Counted from the first letter of the stretch, positions 19,243 through 27,985 are shown. The stretch: DNA of 64,000 nt from Streptosporangium roseum DSM 43021 (GCF_000024865.1 NC_013595.1:5518001-5582000), one strand, 5' to 3'. Made by a program: numbers and translations. The notes: generated from the letters alone by a model not told the origin.

Positions 19243-19854
19243 TCACCCCTCACTGGCCCAGCAGGTTCGGGCCGGCTCGCCTACCCGGAAGTGGAGCCCG
19301 TCGAGCATGACGGCCAGAAGGCGATCATGGTGTGCGGGGGTCCGTTCCGCCGCCCAGGCGACCGAAGCGATCAGGGAGAAAAGGGCCGAGGCGTCGATAT
19401 CGGGCCGGATCGTCCCTGCGTGCTGGGCTCTGGCCAGTAGTTGTGCCCCAGCGGCCTTGACGGCCTGGCAGGTGGCGTGGAGTTCGGATGCGGGGTCGGC
19501 GAGGCTGTCGACAAGGGCGTCGACCAGGCCGCGATAGGCCATGGCGTGCTCGACCGCGGCCGTCAGCCAGGTGGCCAAGGCCTGGTGCGGGGACGGGGAG
19601 GCGAGCAGCTCGTCCGAGCGTGCGTTCAGGCCGCGCAGGCTCTCGCCCAGCAATGCCTCCAGCAGTGCCTGGCGGGTCGGGAAGTGCCGGTAGAGGGTCA
19701 CGTTGCCGACGCCGGCGGTGCGCGCGATGTCGTTCAAGGAGGCGCCAACGCCGTGCTCGGTGAAAGCCGTCCGAGCGGCCGTCAATAGACGCTCGTAATT
19801 GCGTCGCGCATCTTTGCGCCCTACGGGCCGGGCCTGCGCCGATCGATCCGCCAC
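19243..19854 (-). CDS. TetR family repressor of the adjacent MFS exporter
   Basis: About 203 aa. N-terminal HTH: NYERLLTAARTAFTEHGVGASLNDIARTAGVGNVTLYRHFPTRQALLEALL. The start is the GTG at 19854 (GTGGCGGATCG) with GGAGGG upstream; longer in-frame reading would cover the operators and is unlikely. Divergent from a 14-helix MFS gene. Two operator-like palindromes lie in the 103-base gap, so it should repress both itself and the exporter until a ligand (drug) binds. Confidence 0.9.
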   Translation of the reverse strand: MADRSAQARPVGRKDARRNYERLLTAARTAFTEHGVGASLNDIARTAGVGNVTLYRHFPTRQALLEALLGESLRGLNARSDELLASPSPHQALATWLTAAVEHAMAYRGLVDALVDSLADPASELHATCQAVKAAGAQLLARAQHAGTIRPDIDASALFSLIASVAWAAERTPAHHDRLLAVMLDGLHFRVGEPARTCWASEG

Positions 19855-19876
19855 GGGACCCTCCACACGTTTGCTA

Positions 19877-19931
19877 AAACGAGGAACCTCCTCATATCTT
19901 AGCTCACCAGAAACGAGGAGCCTCCTCGTTT
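19877..19931. promoter_or_regulatory. Tandem TetR operators between repressor and exporter
   Basis: A perfect 10-1-10 palindrome at 19911-19931 (half-site AAACGAGGAG) and a related imperfect copy at 19877-19897 (three mismatches), 34 bases apart. The two sites would let one TetR dimer pair cover each divergent promoter. Confidence 0.8.
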
Positions 19932-19957
19932 CGTTGTGCACCATCCTGAGGAGTGCC

Positions 19958-21430
19958 ATGACCGAACAGAGCACGCACGTGGCGACAGCGGGATCCGGGC
20001 CCGCCGGTGCCGCCCGACGGCAGCGCCGCCCCGGCCTGGTGCTCGCCATCGTGCTGATCTGTCAGACGATGTTCATCCTGGACACCAACGTGGTGAACAT
20101 CGCCCTCTCCGACATCCAGCACGACCTGGGTTTCTCCGCGACCGGCCTGTCCTGGGTGCTCAATGCCTACATGCTGGCCTTCGGCGGTCTGCTGCTGCTC
20201 GGCGGTCGCGCGGGCGACATCGTCGGCCAACGGCGGGCTCTCATCGGCGGGGTCGTCATCTTCACCGTCGCCTCACTGGCCGGAGGGCTGGCCACATCGG
20301 CCGAGATGCTGCTGGCGGCCCGTGCCGGTCAGGGGATCGGCGCCGCCATTGCCGCACCGACCGTGCTCGCCCTCATCACCGTAGGCTTTACGGACCCTGC
20401 ACGCCGGGCGCGGGCGCTGGGGGCTTACGCGGCGGTCTCCGGCTCCGGCGCCGCGATCGGCCTCATCGCCGGTGGCATGCTCACCGACTGGATCTCCTGG
20501 CGGTGGGTGCTGTTCATCAACGTGCCGATCGGCATCGTCCTGCTGATCCTGGCCCCGCTGTTCATCACCGAGACCGATCGCCACCCAGGCCGCTTCGATC
20601 TGGCGGGTTCGCTGACCTCGACGCTCGGCATGACCGCGCTCGTCTACGGCTTCATCCGCGCCGCCGAGAAGGGCTTCGGCGATGTGGTCACCCTCGGCGC
20701 GCTCAGCGCGGCCGCCGTCCTGCTGGTCCTGTTCGTGGCCGTCGAGTCCCGTGCCCGGCAGCCGATCGTCCCGCTACGGCTGTTCGCCGACCGCAACCGC
20801 GCCGGCGGCTACGTCGTGCTGCTGTTCGTCCTGGCCGCGGGCAACGGCATGTTCTTCTTCCTCACCCAGTTCCTGCAGCAGGTCCTCGGCTACAGCCCTC
20901 TGCAGGCGGGATTCGCCTTCGTGCCGCTGGCCCTCGTGATCCTGGCCTCTTCCGGCGTGGCGGCCCGGCTGCTGCCGCGCCTGGGCGCCAGGACGCTGAT
21001 CGCCGTCGGCGCCGCGGCGATCAGCCTGGCCCTGCTGTGGATGACACAGCTGACGCCCCAGGCCGGCTACGCCACGGCACTGCTCGGCCCCATGATGATC
21101 GCCGGTCTCGGCATGGGCATCCTGCTGGTGGGAGCCACCACCGTGTTGTCCTCCGGGATCCGAGCCGAGGATGCCGGTGCCGCCTCCGGCCTGCTCAATG
21201 TCATGCAGCAGATCGGCGGTGCGCTGGGGCTGGCCATCCTCGTCACGGTGTTCGGCGCCGCCACCCGCGCTTCGCGCGGACCGGCCCACCAGGTCCTCAC
21301 CGAGGGAGTCACCACGGCCTTTACCGTCGCGGCCGCGTTCACCGCCTGCACAATCCTCCTGGCCCTGACCATGAAGAACAGGCAGGCTCCCACAGCCGGA
21401 TCCGCGGCCGCGGAGGAGCTCACCCGGTGA
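19958..21430 (+). CDS. DHA2-family MFS multidrug exporter (14 helices)
   Basis: About 490 aa proton-coupled exporter. Motifs include TNVVNIALSDIQHDLGFS (helix 1), GGRAGDIVGQRRALI (loop 2-3 motif A) and helix 5 motif C-like SGSGAAIGLIAGG. ATG at 19958 follows TGAGGAG. Expected to expel a hydrophobic or antibiotic compound and to be controlled by the neighbouring TetR. Substrate cannot be told from sequence. Confidence 0.9.
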   Translation: MTEQSTHVATAGSGPAGAARRQRRPGLVLAIVLICQTMFILDTNVVNIALSDIQHDLGFSATGLSWVLNAYMLAFGGLLLLGGRAGDIVGQRRALIGGVVIFTVASLAGGLATSAEMLLAARAGQGIGAAIAAPTVLALITVGFTDPARRARALGAYAAVSGSGAAIGLIAGGMLTDWISWRWVLFINVPIGIVLLILAPLFITETDRHPGRFDLAGSLTSTLGMTALVYGFIRAAEKGFGDVVTLGALSAAAVLLVLFVAVESRARQPIVPLRLFADRNRAGGYVVLLFVLAAGNGMFFFLTQFLQQVLGYSPLQAGFAFVPLALVILASSGVAARLLPRLGARTLIAVGAAAISLALLWMTQLTPQAGYATALLGPMMIAGLGMGILLVGATTVLSSGIRAEDAGAASGLLNVMQQIGGALGLAILVTVFGAATRASRGPAHQVLTEGVTTAFTVAAAFTACTILLALTMKNRQAPTAGSAAAEELTR

Positions 21431-21614
21431 CGTAGGGACCAGCCTCATCTGCGCCCCTGCGATCCAAGGTGTCAGTTTCGGGTCGCGGTTGCGCTTCGAC
21501 GTCGACCTGCCGCGGCGTGTGGTCCGGGCGGACCTGGTCGTCCATGCCGGCGGGCGCCGGCCAGGGGGAGCGGAGCCGGCTTGGCCCGTGCGGGTCCACG
21601 CCGCTCGGCCCTGT

Positions 21615-22739
21615 CTACTGAGCCGGCTCGGCCGCGTCAACCGACCCGGCCTGCCCGCCGCCGAACACCTCCTCGACGAGCCTCTGCGCCGCCTTCTGGA
21701 AGGCCTCTGCCATGGACAGTGCGGCGTCGTCGACATAGTTCAGCGTGGCGGTCAGGGTCTTGCTGCCGTCGGGCGTGCTGTACATCAGCGCCGCGTGGCC
21801 GCCGTGGCCGCCGTTGTGGGTGATGACGGTGCCGCCGTTCTCGCCCGCGTCCTGGACGAACACTCCCAGGCCGTAGCCGATCTTGGGATGCGGTGTGCAC
21901 ATCTCGGCCAGCAGCGGGGCCGGCAGGAGTTTGCCGCCCACCAGCGCGGAGATGAATGTGTGCAGGTCCTGGGTGGTCGAGATCATGTCACCGCCGCTGG
22001 AGATCCAGGAGGGGTTCTGGCGGGTGACGTCGACCGTCTTCTCCCGGCCGGCGTCCTCGTAGCGGTAGTAGGCGTGGGCGTGCGGCTCGGGGATCTCCGA
22101 CTGGGTGGTCGGCGCCACGGTTCCCGACAGCCCGAGCGGCCCCAGGATCAGCCGCTGCATCTCCTCGGCGTAGCTGCGGCCGGTGACCTTCTCGATCAGC
22201 AGCCTGGCCAGTACGTAGTTGGTGTTGGCGTAGCTCCAGTCCGTCCCCGGCTCAAAGCGCGCCGGCTTGGACAACGCCAGCCGTACCAGCTCCTCCGGCC
22301 GGTAGGTCTTGAACCGGTTCTCCACCCACTCCTGGCCGCCCCAGGCGATCCCCGGCGCGAACGTCCCGTCGTCGTAGTACTCGCCGGTGAAGTTGAACAC
22401 CCCGCTGGTGTGCTGCAACAGCATCCGCACCGTGATCCGCCGGTCCAGCCCGAACTCGGGCAGGTAGTCATCCGCCGGGGTGTCCAGCCCGATCTTGCCC
22501 TCGGCCACCAGTTGCAGCACCACGGTCGCGGTGAAGGTCTTGGTGACGCTGCCGATCCGGACGTGGCCGTTCGTCGGCGGCTTGGCGCTCTCGCCCAGCT
22601 TGCGCACCCCCGCGCTGCCGACCCACTCGCCCCGCTCATCGTGCACGCGCAGCGTCACCCCGGTGAAACCGGAATCGACCATCTCCTCGATGGCCTTCTG
22701 CAGCTCCGGGCGGTCCTGGTCGGTAAGGGTGATGGACAT
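21615..22739 (-). CDS. Serine hydrolase, beta-lactamase class C fold
   Basis: About 374 aa beta-lactamase/D-alanyl-D-alanine carboxypeptidase/esterase family member. Catalytic SxxK is SVTK (64-67), the YxN motif is YAN (170-172), and HNGGHGG near residue 320 takes the place of KTG. No signal peptide, so cytoplasmic and more likely an esterase or peptidase than a resistance enzyme. ATG at 22739 with AAAGGAG, which is the end of an upstream tandem repeat. Convergent with the MFS gene; bases 21431-21614 hold nothing recognised. Confidence 0.85.
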   Translation of the reverse strand: MSITLTDQDRPELQKAIEEMVDSGFTGVTLRVHDERGEWVGSAGVRKLGESAKPPTNGHVRIGSVTKTFTATVVLQLVAEGKIGLDTPADDYLPEFGLDRRITVRMLLQHTSGVFNFTGEYYDDGTFAPGIAWGGQEWVENRFKTYRPEELVRLALSKPARFEPGTDWSYANTNYVLARLLIEKVTGRSYAEEMQRLILGPLGLSGTVAPTTQSEIPEPHAHAYYRYEDAGREKTVDVTRQNPSWISSGGDMISTTQDLHTFISALVGGKLLPAPLLAEMCTPHPKIGYGLGVFVQDAGENGGTVITHNGGHGGHAALMYSTPDGSKTLTATLNYVDDAALSMAEAFQKAAQRLVEEVFGGGQAGSVDAAEPAQ

Positions 22740-22751
22740 GGTGGTGTGCTC

Positions 22752-22793
22752 CTTTGGAACTGTTACGAAATTCTTTGGAACTGTTACGAAATT
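22752..22793. repeat. Perfect 21-bp tandem duplication at the start of the serine hydrolase gene
   Basis: Two exact head-to-tail copies (22752-22772, 22773-22793) of a unit beginning CTTTGGAACTGTTACG. Read leftward, the copy nearest the gene supplies its ribosome site (AAAGGAG), so the duplication doubles leader sequence. Could be duplicated operator or simple slippage. Confidence 0.9.
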
Positions 22794-22835
22794 CGACTGA
22801 ACGGACAGGATCGCCGCGACTGAGGGGTGTCCCTC

Positions 22836-23507
22836 TTACAGGCTGCGGGCGGTGATGTCGCCGTAGGCGGTGGTCGCGTGGATGGTCAGGGCGGCGTCGG
22901 CGCCATCGGCGTTCTTGAGCGCGTTGTGGATCCGGCCGTAGGAGGTGCCGGCGTCCAGGGAGGCCGAGACTCCGCGGGCGGCGCCGATGGAGATCTCGCC
23001 GGCCTCGGTGCGCAGCGTGACCGTGCCACGCACGGCCTCGGTGATGCGGAGGTCGCCCTTCTGGGTGCTGATCTGCGCGGGGCCGCCCAGGCGGCCGACC
23101 GAGACGTCGCCGGCGAGGAGGGTGAGGCGGGCGCTCGCGGTCTCGTCGAGCTTGACCGAGCCCTGCGCGGCCTCGAAGGCGACGTCGCCGAGCCGTCCGA
23201 CGCCCCGGAGCTCGGCGCCGGCCGCCTGCGCTTCGATGCGGGAGCCGGCGGGCAGCTGGACGGTGACTTCGATGGATCCGGAGGCGCCGAGGATCTGGTT
23301 CTTCGCCTCCGGGGCCTTGATCCGCAGGACGCCGTCGCCGTATGCGACCTCGGTCTGCTCGGCCGCCTTCACGTCGCGGCTCTTCGAGGCGTTCGCGGGG
23401 AGGACCTCGACTACGGTGTCGGCCCGGTCGGCGGCGATGAGCTGGATGCGGCCGGCGGGGATGTCGAGGACGGCGGTCACCGGGGTGGGGGTGTCGAACT
23501 TCTGCAT
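22836..23507 (-). CDS. DUF4097-type beta-repeat protein
   Basis: About 223 aa, nearly all short beta-strand repeats (IPAGRIQLIAADR, LPAGSRIEAQAAGAEL, LLAGDVSVGRLGG, AYGDITARSL), the DUF4097/DUF4098 right-handed solenoid pattern. No signal or membrane segment. Start ATG 23505-23507 with GAAGGAGAG. Divergent from a MarR-type regulator, a pairing common in actinobacteria; it is likely the regulator's main target. Function unknown. Confidence 0.85.
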   Translation of the reverse strand: MQKFDTPTPVTAVLDIPAGRIQLIAADRADTVVEVLPANASKSRDVKAAEQTEVAYGDGVLRIKAPEAKNQILGASGSIEVTVQLPAGSRIEAQAAGAELRGVGRLGDVAFEAAQGSVKLDETASARLTLLAGDVSVGRLGGPAQISTQKGDLRITEAVRGTVTLRTEAGEISIGAARGVSASLDAGTSYGRIHNALKNADGADAALTIHATTAYGDITARSL

Positions 23508-23621
23508 CGTTCTCTCCTTCGGCTCGCTGTTTCTGATGATGGAAACGCTACGTTGCATTTTTGGATATAGCAACTGATTCATTGCGTCCAAGCACCATCA
23601 TTGCAGATAGAAGCCAGTATT

Positions 23622-23698
23622 TCGTTGCAATGATTTTGAATTTAACGCAACAATCCTCGCTCTGCTCGTTGCAATGAATCGAGAGTGAACGCTATACT
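23622..23698 (+). promoter_or_regulatory. Promoter with duplicated TCGTTGCAATGA operator-like element
   Basis: TCGTTGCAATGA occurs exactly at 23622-23633 and 23666-23677. The second contains the -35 box TTGCAA (23669-23674), 18 bases before TATACT (23693-23698). Further half sites (CATTGC, GCAACG) are scattered through 23550-23660. The AT-rich gap stands out from the GC-rich surroundings. Probably binds the regulator that starts at 23730 and sets both divergent promoters. Confidence 0.7.
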
Positions 23699-23729
23699 GG
23701 AGACACCACAGACCACGAAGGAGACCGCG

Positions 23730-24464
23730 ATGCCGGGAGGCAGACTCACCCAGCAGGAACGCCAGCAGATCGCGCTGGGACTGGCCGACGGCCTCGCCTA
23801 CGCGGAGATCGCCAGACGCCTCGACCGTCCGACCTCGACGATCACGCGTGAGGTGATGCGCAACGGCGGTCCCACCGCCTACCGCGCCGACCTGGCCCAC
23901 CGCGCCACCGAACACCGCACTCACCGCCGCAGGCGCGCCGCGCCCCGGGACCCCAACACGCCCCCGCAGGCCCACGGACGCGACGCCGAGGCCGTGCGCG
24001 AGTACGAGGAGGTGTTCGCCACCGTCTTCATGCAATCGGGCCTGCCCAAGATGACGGCCCTGGTGCTGGCCAGCCTCTACACCACCGACGCCGGCAGTCT
24101 CAGCGCCTCCGAACTCGCCGGGCGCCTCCAGGTCAGCCCGGCGTCCGTCTCCAAAGCGATCACGTTCCTCGAAAGCCAGGGCCTCATCCGCCGGGAACGC
24201 GACGAACGCCGCCGCGAGCGCTACGTCGTCGACGACGACGTCTTGTACCAGTCAACGATGGCCAGCGCCCGCGCCACCGCCCACCTCGGCGAGGTCGCCC
24301 GGCAGGGCGTCGGCATCCTCGGCCCCGACACCCCGGCCGCCGCCCGCCTGGAGAACATCGCCCGCTTCGTCGACTTCGTCTCCGAGAGCATCGCCCGCGC
24401 CGCGGACCAGGCCCGCGAGATCCTCCACATAAAACCCGAAGCGACCTCAGACAGCACTACCTGA
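23730..24464 (+). CDS. MarR/GbsR-type regulator with N-terminal IS30-like HTH
   Basis: About 244 aa with two DNA-binding parts. Residues 5-50 (LTQQERQQIALGLADGLAYAEIARRLDRPTSTITREV) match the HTH_38 domain seen in IS30 transposases. Residues 85-180 are a MarR winged helix (LSASELAGRLQVSPASVSKAITFLESQGLIRRERDERRRERY). ATG 23730 follows AAGGAGA; an in-frame ATG 15 codons earlier lies before the ribosome site and is rejected. Likely represses itself and the DUF4097 gene. Confidence 0.87.
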   Translation: MPGGRLTQQERQQIALGLADGLAYAEIARRLDRPTSTITREVMRNGGPTAYRADLAHRATEHRTHRRRRAAPRDPNTPPQAHGRDAEAVREYEEVFATVFMQSGLPKMTALVLASLYTTDAGSLSASELAGRLQVSPASVSKAITFLESQGLIRRERDERRRERYVVDDDVLYQSTMASARATAHLGEVARQGVGILGPDTPAAARLENIARFVDFVSESIARAADQAREILHIKPEATSDSTT

Positions 24465-25045
24465 GCCACGTTCAGACCGCGGGCAGACAACCTCGGCGAC
24501 CGCCGCCGGGACATACCCCAACCGCCGGCACGCCTCGGCGTGCCGTCACCGGGCAAGCGCGGCGGCGCGAGACCCTCTCGCCACGGGTACGCCGCCGCTC
24601 CCGGCCCACGCATGGGACGACCCGGAGCCCGCCCGCGCCGCCGACAACCTCGACGGGGCGCCTGACCGGTACGGCCAGGCGCCATCCGGACCAGGGATGC
24701 CGTCCGGCGTAGCCGAGCATGGTCATGGCCTGCCGGAGATGGTCGCGTAGCTCGCTGCCCTTCTCCGGGCCAGCAAGACCTCCGAGCCTGTCGTGAGTGA
24801 AAACGGCAGGCCTGGGCGATGCCGCCGGGCCCGCTTGGAGAGAAGGTGCCAAGCCGCGTCCTCCGACGGCACCCGCGATGAATGTTTCACCAGAAGCCGC
24901 TACGGGGCTTCCGACGGACGGACCCCGCCGCCTCATCGAAGAGCATGCGAAACCCACCTCCCGGAGGGGGCCCGGCACTCCGCTCCGGACGCCCCGTGGA
25001 AGCGCTCCCATATCCCAAGAAAGCGCTTTCTCCTATCCTTGCCCA
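24465..25045. other. Gene-free interval
   Basis: About 580 bases without a convincing gene on either strand. Codon use and lack of start signals argue against the open frames present. The right end (24997-25031) holds two LacI-type palindromes described separately. No RNA gene was recognised. Confidence 0.5.
24997..25031. promoter_or_regulatory. Two adjacent LacI-family operator-like palindromes
   Basis: TGGAAGCGCTCCCA (24997-25010) differs by one base from the known CebR cellobiose box TGGGAGCGCTCCCA of streptomycetes. Eight bases later AGAAAGCGCTTTCT (25018-25031) is a perfect 14-bp palindrome with the same GCGC centre. They lie 15-49 bases before the MOSC gene start. No LacI gene is adjacent. 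Confidence 0.6.
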
Positions 25046-25840
25046 ATGGAACTAGCGGAGATCCGCACCTACCCCGTCAAGTCCACCAAAGGCATCTCCC
25101 GCCCATCCGCCCACGTCCTCCCCTGGGGTCTGGAAGGCGACCGCCGCTGGGCCGTGGTGGACCCGCTGGGAGACCTGATCTGGGTAGGCGAACACCCCCA
25201 GTTCCTCTCGGTTTCGGCCGCCGAACCCCCCGAAGGCGGCCTCCGCCTGTCGGCGAAGGGCATGGGCGAACTCAAGGTCCCCCCGGCCACCGGCGCCACG
25301 CTCCCGCTGGGTTTCTCCAACCTCGACCGAGCCGTGCTCGCCCACGCCGACGCCCATGAATGGTTCACCCGCCTGCTCGGCAAGCCCGCCCGCCTCATCT
25401 GGCTGGACGACCCCGGACGCCGGACCAACACCGAGGAGCAAGGCGGCCTCTGGGACGCACCCCTCCTGCTCGTCTCCAGGAGTTCGCTCCAGCGCCTGGA
25501 CGACTGGATCGCCGAAAGCGCCATGGAACGCCAGGAGCACCCCCCGGGCCCCCTCGACGTCGCCCGCTTCCGGCCCAACGCCGTCATCGACGGCGCGGAA
25601 CCCTTCGCGGAGGACACCTGGACGTCGGTCCGCATCGGCGAGATCGACTTCCGCGTCTCGGAGTTGTGCGACCGCTGCGCCGCCACCACCTGGGACCCGG
25701 CCACTCAGGACCGTGGCAAGGAACCCCTGAGAACCCTGGCCAAACACCGCCGCTGGGACGGAAAGACCTGGTTCGGCATCCGCCTGGTGCCCAGGAACCT
25801 CGGCGAGCTGAGAGTCGGCGACGAAGTCCGGCCAGGCTAG
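25046..25840 (+). CDS. MOSC domain protein
   Basis: About 264 aa. N-terminal MOSC_N beta-barrel (ELAEIRTYPVKSTKGIS...GLEGDRRWAVVD) followed by the MOSC domain with PNAVIDG and the conserved Cys in SELCDRCAATTWDP (C206/C209 area), which in the family binds the molybdenum cofactor or its sulfur. Probably a cytoplasmic reductase such as a YcbX/mARC-like N-hydroxy reductase. ATG at 25046 is chosen because MOSC homology starts there; no strong ribosome site is seen. Confidence 0.85.
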   Translation: MELAEIRTYPVKSTKGISRPSAHVLPWGLEGDRRWAVVDPLGDLIWVGEHPQFLSVSAAEPPEGGLRLSAKGMGELKVPPATGATLPLGFSNLDRAVLAHADAHEWFTRLLGKPARLIWLDDPGRRTNTEEQGGLWDAPLLLVSRSSLQRLDDWIAESAMERQEHPPGPLDVARFRPNAVIDGAEPFAEDTWTSVRIGEIDFRVSELCDRCAATTWDPATQDRGKEPLRTLAKHRRWDGKTWFGIRLVPRNLGELRVGDEVRPG

Positions 25841-26105
25841 CCGGTCAGGCGCTTCATGGCCGCCTTCACCACCGCGGGGCCGGTGGTCCGCCGGTAAGGC
25901 GGGAGCGAGTTGAGCAGGAAGCCGCTGTAGCGGGGCCGGGGTGACCGGATCTCCGTCCGCGCCGGGGAAGGTGAGCAGGTCGGCCGCGCGGCCCACCAGT
26001 GTCCAGCCCGGGAAGTGCTCGAAGACGGCGTGCCGGTCATGGTGGAAGACGGCGGTGTCGACATCTCGGAATCGCTCTCCCCCTCTGGGCGGAACAGCTC
26101 AAGGA
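25841..26105 (-). pseudogene. Possible decayed gene end, family unknown
   Basis: Minus strand shows protein-like but broken reading: FEHFPGWTLVGRAADLLTFPGADGDPVTP in one frame, then RYSGFLLNSLPPYRRTTGP...AMKRLTG in another ending at the stop at 25843. The switch suggests a single frameshift in a once longer gene. I do not recognise the family. Convergent with the MOSC gene. Confidence 0.3.
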
Positions 26106-26615
26106 TCAGCGTCCTGGTCGCGCGGATCCTTGAGCTGATGGCGGGAAGCGCAGGACCCAGCGGCGCTGCCACAGGGTCTCGACGGCCCGGTGGTGATGGT
26201 TCTCGCGGGTCCAGGCGACGGCGTCGGCCGGGCCGAGGCCGGCCAGGATGGCGAGGCAGGCGACGACCGTGCCGGTGCGTCCGACGCCGCCCCCGCAGGC
26301 GACCTCCACCGCGCTGCCCGCCCGCGCCCGCTCGTGCAGCGCGCGGATGTGCCGCACGGCCAGACCGTGATCGCGGGGCAACAGGAAGTCGGGCCACTGG
26401 ATCCACTCGTGTGGCCACCGCAGCTCGCTCTCGTGGCGACGGCGGAGCCGGTCGGAGCCGAGATACAGGCCGAAGCCGGGCATCGGCCCTTCCGGCAGCG
26501 GATGGCGCAGGCCGCGGCCGCGGATCCAGGACCCGTCCGGGAGCTGGAAAGCGCCTGCGAGTGGCGGCCCGCTCACCGGCTTGCCGGCTGTCGTACTGTC
26601 CGCAGGGTCGTGCAT
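26106..26615 (-). CDS. Protein-tyrosine-phosphatase-like protein
   Basis: About 169 aa. The CX5R phosphate loop is CGGGVGRTGT with Cys107 and Arg113; the residue before the Cys is Ala instead of the usual His. The segment after it (LAILAGLGPADAVAWTRENHHHRAVETLWQRRWV) matches the dual-specificity/tyrosine phosphatase helix pattern. Cytoplasmic. Starts 20 bases after the CGNR gene stop with AAGGAGAA, so the two form an operon. Confidence 0.8.
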   Translation of the reverse strand: MHDPADSTTAGKPVSGPPLAGAFQLPDGSWIRGRGLRHPLPEGPMPGFGLYLGSDRLRRRHESELRWPHEWIQWPDFLLPRDHGLAVRHIRALHERARAGSAVEVACGGGVGRTGTVVACLAILAGLGPADAVAWTRENHHHRAVETLWQRRWVLRFPPSAQGSARPGR

Positions 26616-26634
26616 CGGGTTCTCCTTGTGTCTT

Positions 26635-27219
26635 TCAATGGGCGGTCAGCCGGTGCCGTGCGCGGTGATTGGCGACATTGAGCCGGTTGCCGCACAAGTC
26701 GGGCATGCAGTAGACGCGGCGCCCACCGCGGCTGGTGTCGACGAACACCCCACGGCAGCCCGGAGCAACGCAGGCGCGGAACCGGCCGTGGCCGAGCGCG
26801 CGGACGGCGCCGAGCAGGCCGACACCGATGAGCGTGGCCAGCTCCTCGGCCGGCGACGCGCCCGGCGCGGTCGGCACGTACCACTGCCAGCGCCCGCTGG
26901 AGTCGCGGTCCAGCACCGGGCTGAGACCGGCCCGCCTGGACAGCACGACAGCACCAGCGACCGCCTGCTCCTCCGTCTCGGTCTCCACGACGCCACGCGC
27001 CTCCCGGCGCAGCAGGTGAACCTCGCGGACGTCGTCGCCGGTCGGCGTCCGCCCATCCGCCAGGGCGTCGAGCCGCAGTCCGTGTCCCGCAAGGAACTGC
27101 AGCAACGCTTCAGGGGTCGACAGGGCCTCCCCTGCCGTGGTCTGCACGGTGGGTGAGGTGTTGGCCAGATCGCCGGCCATGGCCGCCCCCACCGCATAGT
27201 CGGTGATGGAGATCCGCAT
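26635..27219 (-). CDS. CGNR zinc-finger (ABATE domain) putative regulator
   Basis: About 194 aa. N-terminal ABATE domain and a C-terminal zinc finger (CVAPGCRGVFVDTSRGGRRVYC..CGNRLNVANHRARHR). The family is thought to be transcriptional regulators acting on stress or toxin genes. ATG at 27219 has GTGAGG upstream. First gene of a two-gene operon with the phosphatase; a small AT-rich stretch (27230-27265) upstream may hold the promoter. Confidence 0.88.
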   Translation of the reverse strand: MRISITDYAVGAAMAGDLANTSPTVQTTAGEALSTPEALLQFLAGHGLRLDALADGRTPTGDDVREVHLLRREARGVVETETEEQAVAGAVVLSRRAGLSPVLDRDSSGRWQWYVPTAPGASPAEELATLIGVGLLGAVRALGHGRFRACVAPGCRGVFVDTSRGGRRVYCMPDLCGNRLNVANHRARHRLTAH

Positions 27220-27849
27220 GCCTCACCCACTTCCCAGTAACCGTTAAAAAAAGAATATACCCCTTACATTCAGCGCGGGACTCCTGAGGTACGGCGTTAC
27301 CGGAAGTCGCGGCGGCGCAGGGCGAGCAGTCCACCGCCGAGCAGGGTCGCGTCGGCGGGCCACCGCCCGCACCCGCCGCACCGGCCAGAACTCCAGCGAC
27401 CGCACCCCCGGCGAACCTCCGGCGGCCGAGCCGACACCGCCTGCCAGCCGCTGACCTCAAGGCCCTCCAGTCGGGCCGGTGTCACCAGGGGCCAAGCAGC
27501 TGCGAGCGATCGGCTCCCGCCGTCCGGCGGAGAGTCCGGACCTTGTCGCGGCCGTTCATCGGCCCCGCGGGAAGGGCGGTATCCCGGACGACCGCGGAGC
27601 GCCATGGCTTCGCATTCTGATCAAGGATGCCGCCAGGAGGCTTTGGCCTGGCCTTTCTCGCCACTTCGGAGCTGATGACACCGACCCGAGCGGAGGGCCT
27701 GCTCTGCGGCTGATCGCACCGGCCCGAGCGGAGGGCCCTCATCGGGACTTCACCGCATCGTGACCTATGTCGACGACGGCCGGCTACAGACGGCTTAGCG
27801 TATGTTTCCGTCCCCCTGTTTCTCATAGGCCGGAATCGCGCTGTTCATC
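27220..27849. other. Gene-poor interval with repeat debris
   Basis: About 630 bases. The AT-rich first 50 bases probably carry the CGNR promoter. The rest has no convincing gene; 27679-27737 holds repeat units described separately. Confidence 0.5.
27679..27737. repeat. Decayed dispersed repeat, copy 1
   Basis: The 36 bases 27702-27737 match 29451-29486 in inverted orientation at 33 of 36 positions. Inside, CACCGACCCGAGCGGAGGGC (27679) recurs as CACCGGCCCGAGCGGAGGGC (27717), a direct repeat with a 38-base period. Confidence 0.7.
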
Positions 27850-27985
27850 TGGATGATGACGAGCCTTGGTGCAGAGACGACAGCCTACGACGAAGCCCGG
27901 CAGCGCATCGTCAGCTGTGTCATCGAGTTTGTCGAAGGCATCACGGTGGTGAAGATGTTCGGGCAGGCCAAGCGGCGGCTTCCTC
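27850..27985 (+). pseudogene. Fragment of an ABC exporter transmembrane domain
   Basis: The frame reads TTAYDEARQRIVSCVIEFVEGITVVKMFGQAKRR, which is the coupling-helix region of an ABC transporter permease-ATPase half (usual pattern: EYVxGIxVVKxFGQ). Nothing before or after it continues the gene. It lies just upstream of the TPR gene, so transcription into the TPR gene may have come from this lost transporter. Confidence 0.55.

Noticed and set aside
21420..21640. Short repeats of GAGCCGGCT at 21570 and 21616 as a terminator
   Set aside because: Arms do not pair into a continuous stem; too weak to list.
24465..25011. 179-codon minus-strand frame in the interval after the MarR gene
   Set aside because: Composition is repetitive Gly/Arg/Val with no homology pattern and it would overlap the operator region; no start signals.
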